From: Rhododendron vialii
Taxonomy: Eukaryota; Streptophyta; Magnoliopsida; Ericales; Ericaceae
DNA: 64,000 bases
Assembly: GCF_030253575.1 (NCBI RefSeq)
Contig: NC_080563.1
Coordinates: forward strand, 21,697,001 to 21,761,000
Reading direction: 5' to 3'
Program-made: the position numbers and the translations under genes
The notes under the pieces: generated by a model
What the model was told of the DNA's origin: nothing
Databases searched by the model: none
Seen by the model: only the letters and a program-made list of their open reading frames with translations
Shown: piece by piece, positions 21,796 to 33,444 of the stretch
How the letters are laid out: the number at the start of each line of letters is the position of its first letter
How positions within the stretch are numbered: the stretch's first letter is position 1

Positions 21796-24411
21796 TTTGG
21801 GTAAGAAAAAAAGGTAGAATTCAAAATGGGTAAGCAAAAGAGAGTGCTATTCGAGATGGTTTTTAAATGGTTTTTACCTCAAGTTTTGGATGTGCATAGA
21901 AATACAGTAAGAATTGAAAATGCTCTAACTCCATTTTCTTTTTACACCTACTAATTCTTTCTACTCACCCGTGCGATCCAAAACATATCATCATCGTCAA
22001 CTTGACCTTACATATACATCGAATCTTCCCCCAACAACTTCCTATTAAGTCCCACATCAGAACTTCAAGGGGAAAAAATGGTATATAAGATAACGTCGAT
22101 CAGCTACTATTAATCTGAGGTTAACCTTTGAGTCATGTGGTTAGACTAAGGGTTAGCAGGTCAGATGAGACGGGTCATTACACTTTTGGTTCCAGGTCAC
22201 TCAAAATAAGCGATTGATTAGGTGAACGAAGTATACATCATTGGATCAGCTTCTACTTTTGAGCTTTAGGTAAACTTCATTATTGACCAAATCCCACATC
22301 TCTTCCTGAAGCCTATAGAAGAAGAAGAAGTGGCCACAAACCTATACAATTCTTAATACTTTCGCCTTGAATTCATTTGTATACGGTATTGATTGATCGA
22401 TGCCTAAACATTACATAACATAACATAAAGGAGACTAAACCATGCCCCAACAAAATTAAACTCCGCATCAGAGATAGCTAATCTTAGCCGGAGTTAGGAT
22501 AGTCAGAGACATAACCATCGGAAGCGATTTCAGGATCCTCCCCAATAAATCAAATTGCCTCTCTTGCATCCAAAAAAATCCTTTCAGTATCCCTACATTA
22601 TGGCGTTGTCGATATGAAGTATGTTACAAAGGCGGAAAATGTTATGGGAGAATTGACTATTGCAGTAGAGGTCAATAACTAGTGAGAGTACTTTCGGCAC
22701 CTTTAGTAGATATCTGTGACACAGATTCATTGCGATATCGCCACGCAAATAGAGGTGGCCACAATGCAAGATCAACCTCCTCTCCTGGCTGGGGATATTG
22801 ATTATAATTTAGCTCAAACAAGACATCTTGTTAAGGATAGGACAATATTGGCATTCTGGTGTCACGAAAATTCTTTCTCCATTTGAGCCCCTGTAAGCCA
22901 AACTATAGTTCAACAAACTCGAATATTCTTTCCATATTAATTTATTATCTTGCTTAATTTAATCATAGCTTTTAATGAATCAAACCCAAATATTTTTTTT
23001 ATGTCAATCTAGAAATTTATTGAAGTTATTGCAATTCAGTCTTTGCAGAACGATAATGAGTCTTACTTTCTATTTCCCCGGAGTAATAGTGAACTAGTTA
23101 CTATTATATACATTTTATAGGAAAACAACCTAATCATATGCTTTAGTGAAGAAAGAATGAACCGTCGGGAGCTCGTTTGAGAGTTGGTTTGACTGCCCTA
23201 ATTATGGTAGAATATTTCCAAGTCTACAATTGTCGTGCTATGAGAATTGAGAATTCAGATTGCTAGCCGAAAGCCATAAATCTTGAGTTTATTTTATTTC
23301 TTAACCTCAACTTACTGAAATAATTACAATAATTCCGAGACCTTGAATTTTGATTTGTTCAAATCAACAAACACCATTAATTTACGTAAATGAGATAACA
23401 TAGAGACGACAGTTATATCATGCATTCTTATATAGGGAAAAAAAGAGACACTTATATAACTAGTCATTGTAACTCAAAATTACCTGGGAAAAAACCTTTC
23501 ATCTTTTGATTTTTCCAAAATTCCTTTCTATACATTTGAATGATTTTATCCTGACAGAGTAATGTAACAATATTCACTTGATCCCATAAGTAGAAATTAA
23601 GCTAGTGAAGACACTTTGTGAGAATGTCTCATGATGTCAATTTCGATCATGTTTCTTTCATGCATGTGGGACTCATTGTTGTGGATGGATTATCCTAATA
23701 ATACGAGTTTGTCTACGGTAAGCATTTTCTAAACAAGATATATATCATTGCATGACACTTACATTGTAGATCGAAGTTGTCTTACATCATCTGATCAACT
23801 AGAGATTAATGATAGTTGTTACAAGCTAGTTTAGCATGCAAGATGCCCTTACTATTAAGTACTTTACATGGATCCTCCAACATGTAGTATAAAGCACCTT
23901 GATCTGTCAAAAGAGTACTCAGACAATCGAGTAAGGGTACAACCGGAATTCATTTCAGATATGCATGCACATGCATTTTGTTGGCTAGCTATAATTAACT
24001 TAATTAATACTAAGCATATATATTTTCTAATTCATGTCTCATGAGCTATGCACCAAACTCAGATATCACATGCATGAAAAGATCTAAGACAACTTGTAAA
24101 CTCTGCTAACCAAAAAAACTTGGGAACTCTCAGTTAAGCTCAAAATTAAAAAACAAAATATATACTCCTATAGATTTCTTACATTCTTGCGTGTCTGCAT
24201 ATCCTTGAATGAATATTTGCATTCAATACTCAGACACGTACCAGACTACTAGAACCCGACATTCGTACCCAAGTCAGCAATGTAGCGAATTCCATAAAAT
24301 CACTTCCATTCATTGGGGAGCGCTTAATTAATACTTTGCACGAAATACATATCACTGACTAATATGATGCAGCATACAGCATATATATGCGCTGATATGG
24401 TAGCACTTACA
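21796..24411. other. Intergenic sequence without a recognised gene
   Basis: AT-rich. A stretch at about 22040-22190 with GTCCCACATC and GGGTCATTAC looks repetitive but I cannot place it. A minus-strand reading at 22593-22775 has no recognisable domain. Nothing else is supported. Confidence 0.5.
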
Positions 24412-24450
24412 AATACAAATACAAATATAAATACAAATACAAATACAACT
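24412..24450. repeat. ATACAA hexamer repeat in the 3' flank of the BURP gene
   Basis: About six copies of ACAAAT/ATACAA with one interrupted unit, about 110-150 bp beyond the stop codon of the BURP gene, so probably in or near its 3' UTR. Confidence 0.85.
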
Positions 24451-24555
24451 AGTACCTGAGTAGAGTTTCTGATTATGACAATACAAACCACACCAAAAGA
24501 AACAAACATACATAATTAAACCCACATGCGCTAAATGTTTTTACCCTGGGGGAAT

Positions 24556-27500
24556 CTAGTTTTGAACCCAAACGACATGATCCTCAGGAAGGAAATGGCA
24601 AATGGGAACCGTCCCCGATTTCACCTTGAGCGCTTGGAACGCCAAGTGCTTCGGATTCCAAGCCGAAGTATCCGTGTGACACACTGCCACTGCTTTTGCT
24701 TTCGTCCCGTCAACACCGTCCAAAGAAACCACATATGCCTTTGTGGTGCTCGTCTTGTGGCAATAAAACACCGCGTATGCATAGTTCTGCTTGTGGCACA
24801 CCACACTTTTTTCACCTCCCATTTTCTTCACTTCCGAAACACTGTACTTCTGTAATTGAGTTTCTCTGTCCACCTCAGTGGAAATTGGTTGGACGCTTTT
24901 TCCGAGCTTAGAAGTGGTGAAATCGATCATTGACTCCAACGAAGTTGCGCAGTACTTCTCCTCTCCTTTGATTCCAGGCTCTTCACATTCTTTGATGGTT
25001 TTTTTCATTATCTTTTGGAAGAGTAAAAAAAAATTAGGCACTTCAGTACTATTGTAAACAGTAGTATAACCGCATGGCTTGTTCATGTTTGCAATTGATA
25101 GCCTTGTATGTAAGTCAAGAGTAAAGAGCCATTAATAATGGGGTGGTACCTGTACTTAGCTTGGTTCATGTAACTAATAATTCTGAAATATATATATCTA
25201 CTCTAGCGATGTTGTATACTCTAGCCAATAGGTGAGAGAGAAAATACGTGAGAGCAAGTAGGAGGCAGAGCAACTTAAAGTGTGTGGAAGTACTATAGAA
25301 GAAGTGTTTTACATGCTAAATTCAATATTAAGTACTCTACGGTAATTGTGTCTACAGCAGGCCTACCGATCGAATACCGATAGGAGTTAATTGTTTTTTT
25401 CTAACTTCATTTACATTTCTCTTTTTTCATTCTAGTTAAAGATACGAGAAGTGATGAAGAAGATTAGAGATTCAACCATCTTTTGATCTTGATGATTAAT
25501 GAAATTTTCTTCACCGTTCAAAAACAAAATGTGAGTAAATCCTCTCCCTTTATTTTCTCTCCTTTTCCTTTTTGTTAGAATAAAAATGACGGGAAAGAAT
25601 TATACAACTTCGAGTTTATGTTCGAATTAAATCCAAATTAGTAACAGAGATATAGCATCAACTTTGGGGATTGGGCAACAATATTATACCATATACTGAA
25701 ATGAAACAGGCTTAAGTGCATCTTGCATCCTTAAACTATTATAGTTTTTCAAATCACCCCTAAACTATAAAACCTGACACTTCCTTAAACTACATAAACC
25801 TTTCAAGTTGGCCCTTTACTTGTCTTCAGTTGTATAATTGCTGTCAAAAGGCCCAGAAAAGTGCTTAAATATTTTTTCCTCTGTCAAAAAATATGACTAG
25901 AATGTTAGAAATTATATGCATATAATCTTACATATCTAACAAAATCACAAACATAAATTTTGTCTAAACCGTTTACTCTCATTTACTCCATCTATCAGTC
26001 TCCCTCTGTTTTATCCTCATTAACACCACAGTATACCCTTCATCATCCATCAAGATGCAAACTAGTTCTTCATGTACAAAAAATACACAAATGTCTAATA
26101 TATCTTATTCTGATAGAAATGAGGGTCACACGTATATCATTCCTGACATTCTCTCCATGAAATAATTGTCATTAAGCTATTTTAGGATCTTTACTGTCAT
26201 TAAGTGACCGAAGACTACTAAGGGGGCCAAGTTGAAATGTTTAGATAGTTTAAGGTAGTGAAGTGGGAAATTACAAAATCTTGATAGTTAAAGGGGGCAA
26301 GATGTAATTAAGCCAATGGAGTACTGTACTAGGAATCTGATTGGGAACATACCTCGGCTTTCTTTGAATTGGGTTCCACGGAAAGCTGGTCAAGGATCTC
26401 GGGCATTTTGTCAGACGAAAAAGGTATTTTCACGGCGACCGGACGAGGTAAGAAAGTGGTTTCTGCATTGGTGGTTTTAGTGAAATGCAGGGTCATCTTG
26501 GTGCCCCTTTTCAGGTCCTTTTCCAAGAAGAACAGAGCTACATTAGGATTATCATGTAATTGGGTCTCAGTAGCTGCATATTTGTAGATGAATGGGCTCC
26601 CTCCCGGTGTGACTCCGACGTACACGGGCTTTCCCTTGGGCCCCGTGCTGACGGAGACCCCCCCTTTTCCGACCCCGACGTTGGTTCGTTTGTCGGGCTT
26701 CCCGGTGTCCACGCCAACGCCTTTTCCCCCGACGTTTACGTTGGTGCCGCTTCCAGGCTTCCCTTTTCCAGTGTCGACATTTACGCCACCCTTGCCTACT
26801 CCGACAGAAGTGCTTTTGTCTTCAATCCATTCTGCAAAAGTTAGGAAGAAGAAGAAGAAGAATTAGGAGCAACATCCTGCCTAGGTAGATGTTACGTACA
26901 TTTATTGAAAGCTAGTTTGCGCTACGGGTCCCAGCTAAATTGAGGGTGTGTGTGCAAACACGATACGTACGTAGCTGATAGCCTGATACTTTGACCATCA
27001 AAAATGAAAGATGTAATTAAGTAACCATTAATTAATTTCTCCCTATCCGAGCTTGCATGCTATGCTAGCGATTAATTTCAAAGAAGGAGATAGATCGAGA
27101 TGGATGGATTGAGTTTAATTTAGAGACGAATAGCAATACAAAATTATACTCTTAAGAGTACAGAAAATTAATTATTGAAATTATTATTATTATTATTATT
27201 ATTAATTATAAGAGAAAGCGTACGGTGACAAAACGAACTAAACACGCCCAATAGCACGAAAAAGTACACATGCATGCACTCTAACACCAAATTAAATATA
27301 GTAAAGTAAATCAACCCACACAGAGTCAACTGAGAGCATGATCGATCCACAATAATTTTCGTGGTTAGCAAAATTCATCTGTTCGTCTCCCGGCCTCCTT
27401 GTTCTCAATCGGGATCGAAGATCAAAGTTGGCTAAAGAATGCTGCCAGGTTCGAGTTTTACAATCATCCGAGTTACCAAAATACCCTTGGTACTCCCACA

Positions 27501-29271
27501 GAAAGTGCCAATACTCGTTCGTGGGTTCAATACTCCACTAATTAAGCGATTCAAACTTTACAACCACCGTTCGAGCATTCCCGTCCTTTTACATCCTTCA
27601 TAAACTGCGGAGTATTTTTCTACTTCGAAGTTGTCTCTATAGAGCTGTTTCAATTTTTCTTTTCTTTTCTCAACCACTTCAAAAAGACTTTAAAATCTCT
27701 AATTTTGACTCCCTGCAGTTTCTTAATCTTCCAAAATCTCTGATTTTAGCACACGCAGTTTTTTTTAAATCTTTAAAGTTTTCATTTAGAAGTACAACCT
27801 TGTCTTTTAATGTGTGAAAGATAAAGTACAACTAAATAGAAGGGGTCGTTTGTGAATTTTGTAGAAGGAATTGAAATAGGGAAAAAAAAAAAAAGGGATC
27901 ATCTCAGTACTTTTTGGGCAGAAGGAGACAATCCACATCGCAACTATCCATTGGTATAATCAATGGTTCGGATTTATTCAAAGCTCTTTCATGAAATGGG
28001 AAAACCACCTATCTTTGTTTATTCTTAACTTCGTTTTCTCTCATGTGCAAGGCAATTTTAGAATTTCACATAAATATAGACAGAAAAATTAATACTATAT
28101 CACATGTGCATGTGTAAAAGAAGATCGAGTAGCTTTCCAAAATTACTCTGCCTTGCGAATTTCAGGAAATACAAACTCTAAATATACCAAAGTTAAGTAG
28201 GAAATTATGAAACTTATAGACTGAAAGACCAACCATTGTGAAGGATATCCTTGACGGCCTTGGGCATGGGGGCGTTTGGCAAAACCGATTTCCAGTATGC
28301 ATCAGGAGACAGAACTGCTTGACTTGCCACAAAAGCTAGCTGAAACATAATATTGAAATTCCCATTTTATTACCAAAATAAAATAAATAAACTTGCACTA
28401 CAAAAATAAACACTCAAAATATCTCCACTAGTCTTGTAGCATTTCCTTGCAATAATTGATACTAGTAACCCACTTGGTCATCAAAATTATGAGACTTTGG
28501 AGCTTGCTCCAGACCTCTTAAGTTTTAGATTCAAAATTTTTTAAGTGCTATGATTAACTCTTATAGGTCAATTCATATTGTTTTCGAGACGCCTTAATCA
28601 GGCCTTTTGCTACTAGATTATGACGGTTTTTTTTTTTTAATCTACAGTAAGTACAATGAGAATTATGGTCACACAATAACTAATCGATGTACGAGGAAGC
28701 TAGCTTAGATACAAGCTAACTTTATTAGTGTAAGTAGATCCCGTTCCACTTTCTTTTCAAACCTTCCTTCTCAAAAAAAGGTAATTTCAAATTCAAATAT
28801 AATAAAAATAAAAAAATATTTTTTTAATTTTTTTTGCATCGTTTAAAAAATCCCAATAAGATCTATCAAATAAGATTCATATTGGTAGAAAAATTATTTA
28901 CGTGAATACATAATTTTTGAGTTTGAAATTACATTCTTTTTCTAAAATTTCTTTTTCGGAGAAAGTGGAACACCACCGTACTATGTTATTGCTAAGGTGA
29001 GTATTGGAGTACTTTCGAGAAACAGAATGTAAAGATCTGTTTGGTAGCTATGTTAAAAAACAAGCTTGCATAACTCTTCGAACTGTTCTGGAAAAAAAAA
29101 AAAATTACTGATCGATTTACTGAAATAGCTTTCGAGTAAATCAAAAAAACATCGTTTCGCTTCTCCTTGATGAATTGTGCTTTTCTGCGCATTCAGAGAA
29201 TTGAGAGCACAAAATTAAAGATGACTTCGACAATCAAAGGGCTAAGCATAAATACATGCCCACATAGAAGA

Positions 29272-29337
<66 letters not shown>

Positions 29338-29436
29338 CACAAAATCCAAGAAAATGGATTGTCTGTTTCAGGATTCAGGAGCTTAGAAACTCACAGAAAG
29401 AAACGTGAAGATGGGTAGGAGCAGCTGGAACTCCAT
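24556..29436 (-). CDS. BURP-domain protein, RD22-like (four exons)
   Basis: A secreted or apoplastic plant protein of the BURP family; RD22-type members respond to drought, salt and abscisic acid. Exons: 29436-29395, 28339-28234, 26831-26353 and 25011-24556, all with GT-AG borders and consistent phases, giving 360 residues. Exon 1 and the start of exon 2 form a signal peptide (MEFQLLLPIFTFLS, then LAFVASQA). Exon 2 has the family N-terminus SPDAYWKSVLPNAPMPKA. Exon 3 has Gly/Val/Thr-rich repeats (TNVNVGGKGVGV, TNVGVGKGGVSV) typical of RD22, then the BURP start (FFLEKDL, FLPRPVAVKIPFSS, EILDQLSV). Exon 4 carries EEPGIKGEEKYCATSLESM and the signature CH-X10-CH-X25-CH-X25-CH, ending WVQN. No stop or frameshift: this appears intact. 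A MULE-like element sits in intron 3 and a MITE in intron 1. The subfamily (RD22 rather than USP or PG1-beta) follows from the repeats. Confidence 0.93.
25709..26313. mobile_element. MULE-like element with long inverted ends, in intron 3 of the BURP gene
   Basis: The left end GGCTTAAGTGCATCTTGCAT and the right end, read in reverse (GGCTTAATTACATCTTGCCC), are long imperfect inverted repeats with further similarity inward (CTTAAACTA...). The 9-bp flanks AATGAAACA and AATGGAGTA match at 6 of 9, suggesting an old Mutator-type duplication. It does not code and lies wholly inside the intron. Confidence 0.65.
27180..27207. repeat. (ATT)n microsatellite in intron 2 of the BURP gene
   Basis: About eight TTA/ATT units in a run. 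Confidence 0.9.
28741..28973. mobile_element. MITE with GTTCCACTTTC inverted repeats, in intron 1 of the BURP gene
   Basis: Perfect inverted ends GTTCCACTTTC (28743) and GAAAGTGGAAC (28961-28971). The AT-rich centre contains AAGATCTATCAAATAAGAT-like motifs also found in the MITE at 18650-18886. The exact ends and the target duplication are not clear. Confidence 0.7.
29272..29332. repeat. (GT)n(GA)n compound microsatellite in intron 1
   Basis: A GT run continues into a GA run, about 60 bp, lying about 60 bp downstream of the exon 1 donor of the BURP gene. Confidence 0.95.
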
Positions 29437-29546
29437 ATTCTGATGTGGGATAAGAGAGAGAGAGTAGTAGAGGAGGAACTGAAAGCAAAGCAAAGCAGAA
29501 GCAGAAGCAGCTTATAATATGCAAAGAAGAGAAAGTGGGTGTCCAG

Positions 29547-29554
29547 TATTTATA
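29547..29554 (-). promoter_or_regulatory. TATA box of the BURP gene
   Basis: TATAAATA on the minus strand, about 110 bp upstream of the ATG at 29436. This gives a leader of about 80 bases if transcription begins 25-30 bp downstream. No other good TATA box lies between it and the start codon. Confidence 0.6.
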
Positions 29555-29559
29555 ACTGA

Positions 29560-30725
29560 TGTCTAGTAGTTCCTCCATATATCTATCGGATCCTCTTTGA
29601 GAAAACAATTCAAATTTAGACCGCACGTTAGAAAATTAAATAGTTTGGATCTGCTTAACGACTCTTCACTGGAAGAATTTTTTTCAACGAAGAGTCTTTG
29701 AGCAAATTCAAATCATTGATTACAGTATTAAACGGTTCAGATTGTGTATATCTTTTCTAGTCCAAAACATGTACCAAAGAGGATCCACTTCCTATCTCAA
29801 CATTTGTTGCTTTTATTTTATTATATTATTAAGATGTCTCAAATTACTAATTTAATTGCTTTGAAAAGTCAAAACAATTGAAAGTTTTTATCTCAAGTGT
29901 TATTATTATATCTCAAATTCTTAGTCCTTGTATTTTAAATTAATAATTTTCAAAGTTTTTGTATCACAAATTCTTAGTACTTTTATTTGCAATTAATACA
30001 TGTCTTCTTGAATTATTAAAACTTCCTAAAGGAACAAAAATGATTGACGGAGTAAACTTTTTTAACAATTTTGCCAACCACGGTGAGGCGGTGGATAATC
30101 TACTTAAGATATTGAATAAGTTAATTAAAATTTAGTTTAAATACACATCAAAAGAATATCAATACACTTTTTATGAATCCGGGCCAACACGGTGAGGCGG
30201 TGTACTCCTCCTTCTATGGAAACCCACTTAAGAGTCTCACACAAATGATCGGATTAGTTTAATTTTTAAAAAAAAAAATTTTAAGCATTCCTATAAAAAA
30301 ATTAGTTTCATCGAATATCGATCAATAAAAACTTGATCAATTTGACGTCCAATTTCCTGTCATGCTTCTCTAAGAGTATCCAATCCAATAGTAAAATATT
30401 CTCAAGCAAAAAAATGATAGTCATTTTCTCAAGTTATATCTGGCACAAATAATGGCAAAGTTAAATTTAATTAGCACAGAGATAAATGGCAAAGCCGTTT
30501 TAGTGTCATTTCGTTGCGTGATGTTGTCTTCTTTCCTCAAATCGATCTCTTCATAAAACGTTGAAGTAATACGATTACCGTGAAGAGTTAACGCAAAAAA
30601 CGATTTTGACATGACCGGTGGAGTAATTTTTCTTAAATCTGACCAAATACGTACTAGTACAGCAACCCCAAAGAATAGCTCAAACCATTGGAGTTCTAAG
30701 TTTAAACTTAACCGTACTCTATTGT
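29560..30725. other. BURP upstream region and intergenic sequence
   Basis: No gene recognised. It holds short AT-rich inverted repeats, for example GACTCTTCACTGGAAGAA and its partner at about 29663-29700. A 117-residue minus-strand reading at 30421-30774 shows no domain and has no coding support. Confidence 0.5.
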
Positions 30726-30730
30726 AAACT

Positions 30731-31128
30731 CTCAATGTGTCGTTTGATAACAATGATAGATGGATGGGATTCATAAGGAGATGGAATTAAGATTAGGATT
30801 GGTAATGAGACTGGATTGTTAATGAGAAGGGATTTATAATGAGTATATTTGTTTGGGATGGAATTAGATGATGCGATTATTAATATCATGTTTGTTTGAG
30901 ATGTGATTGGATTGATAGAAGAAATTGATAATGAAAAATGATTGGTAATGAGAAGGGATTGAGATTGGACTGCGAATACCAAGTTCCACGGGATATTGTT
31001 AATACCCCATATAGAGCTCACTGCTCATCCCAACGGAGTAATAATCCGGTTATCAAACAGGGGTTTGGAAAACCCTTGGGATTGGTAGTCTAGTCCAATC
31101 CTAAGGCATAGTCCGATTATCAAACGGG
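30731..31128. mobile_element. Possible MITE with TCGTTTGATAA ends
   Basis: The left end TGTCGTTTGATAAC faces GATTATCAAACGGGGC at the right end, and GGTTATCAAACAGG occurs inside. It is rich in GGGATTG/GATAATGAG motifs and does not code. The inverted ends look like those of Tourist-type MITEs, but I could not fix a target duplication. Confidence 0.45.
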
Positions 31129-31159
31129 GCCGGCCAAACCATTCTAAAACGCATAACCC

Positions 31160-31590
31160 AAACTTATAAAATTTCTGAAGTTAACAATGTTGGTCCAAAG
31201 TATGCCTTACAATAATGGTAAACCAAACTTAGCAACTCCTTGTAATAAATAAATAAAAACTTAGCAACTCCTTAACCAATATCCAAATTTTGGCTTTTGA
31301 ATAACCAAAACTAGCAAAAAAAAATTCTTTGGACGGTCAAATTTAATGGGAACCACACACTCTTTCTTTCCTTTCTCTCATCATTAACTATGGACCCACC
31401 CACTTACATTTTTCTTAATTCTCTTTATCTCTCTATTAAAAATGAGTTTTTGATTATGGACCATTAAGGGACTTTACATTGTAAATATTAGCAACCCTTT
31501 AAATGAATAACCAAAAGATAAGATAACAGTTTTGATTATCTAATTTTAGTTATGCCATTGGAGAAACCTTTAGAGAAGCCTGAACCTATT
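31160..31590. mobile_element. Degenerate PIF/Harbinger-like MITE
   Basis: Shares with the elements at 55803, 60569 and 61078 the phrases AACCAAAACTAGCAA, TTTAAATGAATAACCAAAAG and TTTTGATTAT near the ends. The left end appears truncated or mutated, so no clean duplication is seen. Confidence 0.5.
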
Positions 31591-31617
31591 TATTGTTTTT
31601 GTTTAAAAAAATGTTAG

Positions 31618-31741
31618 AACCACACTCATTCATGCACTCATTTACATGCTGGCCTTACAAACACTACACACATTCAATGTGTGAAGAGCCCACACTATTG
31701 TGAGTCTGGGTGTGTAAATAGTTGTGTAAGTGAGTATGGTT
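31618..31741. mobile_element. Short palindromic MITE, ACCACACTCATT family, copy 1
   Basis: Ends ACCACACTCATT and, in reverse, ACCATACTCACTTACAC; the centre has CATTCAATGTGTGAAGAGCCC. About 124 bp. Related copies lie at 33118-33255 and 55246-55387. Confidence 0.6.
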
Positions 31742-32402
31742 ATAAAATAATTGTTTTTGCAACTCCCTCCATTTAGGGATGAAACTAGGATTTCGTAAAT
31801 GCGAGGACCGAACGATGAACAATAAGATTTTGAAATTTCAAGGTTCGAAAATCTAGGTTTGTTTGGTTTAAGTTTTGAGAGAGGTTTTAGTGGAAAAAGA
31901 TAGAAAGAGAAATGATATTAAAATTAAAAAAGAAAAAACTTATTGAAGACCGTGTACTGAGACCCAAAACGAACACATGCATTCTAGGTGTTCTTAACAA
32001 ACAAAAAAACAAGTAATTTTAATATTAAAATCTGAAAAAAGTTTTCAAAACGGCGCGGGGGCCGTGGCCCTCATACGCCTATATGTGGATATGTCTTTGC
32101 CTTCGTCCCCATTTTCTCATTTTTTCCTCTAATCATTACTACCGTTTATTACTTTGTCTTTGTTAGTACTACTAACCTCAAAAGGAACGGATAAAAAAGA
32201 AAAATTCATTGAGTCTCATTTAATTTTGAGTGGAGACAATCCTAATGGGACATATAAAAATTAAAAAAAAATACTACCAGGGATGGTACCAAGAAATGGG
32301 GACGCAGGCAGGAGAAAAACAACACATCACCCAATATTTCCCACCACTGGTTTAAATGTTTAATTGCTTCAACTGCCACTTGCCAACAAAAATTGATGGT
32401 AA

Positions 32403-32559
32403 TTAATCCAAACGGTACGGTGGCCGAGAGAGAGAGAGAGAGGGGGGGGGGCCCGCAGGTCAATAACACCAAATGTTGTAGGTAACGAAAGAGTTGATCT
32501 GGATGAAAGAAGAGAAATGGGGTCGCTAGCTAGCTAGCTCTTAATCCAAACGGTACGGT

Positions 32560-32598
<39 letters not shown>

Positions 32599-32683
32599 CA
32601 GGTCAATAACACCAAATGTTGTAGGTAACGAAAGAGTTGATCTGGATGAAAGAAGAGAAATGGGGTCGCTAGCTAGCTAGCTC
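32403..32683. repeat. Tandem duplication of about 140 bp, two units
   Basis: Unit 1 (32403-32540) and unit 2 (32541-32683) both run from TTAATCCAAACGGTACGGTGG through a GA repeat and GGTCAATAACACCAAATG to GGGTCGCTAGCTAGCTAGCTC. They are nearly identical outside the GA/G tract, so this is a recent slippage or unequal-exchange event. Confidence 0.92.
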
Positions 32684-33117
32684 TTAATTAAGGAAATTGG
32701 ACTTTTTGTTGGTTCCAGTCACTCCAGCTATTACTACCAAACAACCACCAAAATTTATTAGGGTTGGAGTTGGGAAGATGAAAGGTTTCCACTTTCCATC
32801 CTTGTAACCATCCAAACCTAATCACAAAAAATAATAATAATAATAATAATAATAACAAGGTCTACAATGATATAATTAAAATTGAATAACTAAAACTTGT
32901 CACATCATATTTTCAAACTAAAAAAAACTAAAAATTGTTAACCTAGCTATTTTAAAAATAGCACAAGTTTTTGAAAAAATTTCATTTTTCAAGTAAACTT
33001 TTTTTTTTTAGACTGAACAATTTTTGAAAACTTTTTGGGCTCAACAACTGCAGGCCTTCACACTCATACCGGCATGTCAAACAAAGTTATTGTCAAAAGT
33101 TGTAGCAATTATTATTC

Positions 33118-33255
33118 AACAACAAATACTTACACACATACTTTACACACACATTCATATTTTTTGGTGGGGCCCACATACACTGGAGGTGTAGCGTGTG
33201 TGAGCCCCAATGTAAATGAAAATGAGTTTGTGTAAGTATTTATGGTTGTGGAATG
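33118..33255. mobile_element. Short palindromic MITE, copy 2
   Basis: Ends CAACAACAAATACTTACAC and, in reverse, CACAACCATAAATACTTACAC, around a GGGGCCCACATACACTGG centre. Same plan and length as copies 1 and 3. Confidence 0.6.
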
Positions 33256-33444
33256 ATTGAAGTTATAGTGGCAGTGACATTATCTGTCACAAAATCTGTG
33301 TAGTTCCTATAGCTAGGAGTATATATATAGTTACGTCTTAATTTCAAATTTTGTCACCAACACTTGTCACTTTTTTTGGTAGAACAACACTTGTTACTAG
33401 ATGTACAGTTAATTTTACAATAGTATTTGTTCGTCGCTAAAGAT

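Noticed and set aside
22593..22775. Minus-strand frame of 60 residues with Leu/His-rich sequence
   Set aside because: Briefly considered as an LRR or RING remnant, but no motif spacing fits.
24535..24911. Plus-strand frames of 71-106 residues opposite the last BURP exon
   Set aside because: Shadow frames of the BURP coding strand.
26560..26866. Plus-strand Pro/Thr-rich frames opposite BURP exon 3
   Set aside because: Shadow of the Gly/Val repeat region of the BURP gene.
30421..30774. Minus-strand frame of 117 residues upstream of the BURP gene
   Set aside because: No domain, no splice or promoter context, AT-rich composition like the surroundings.
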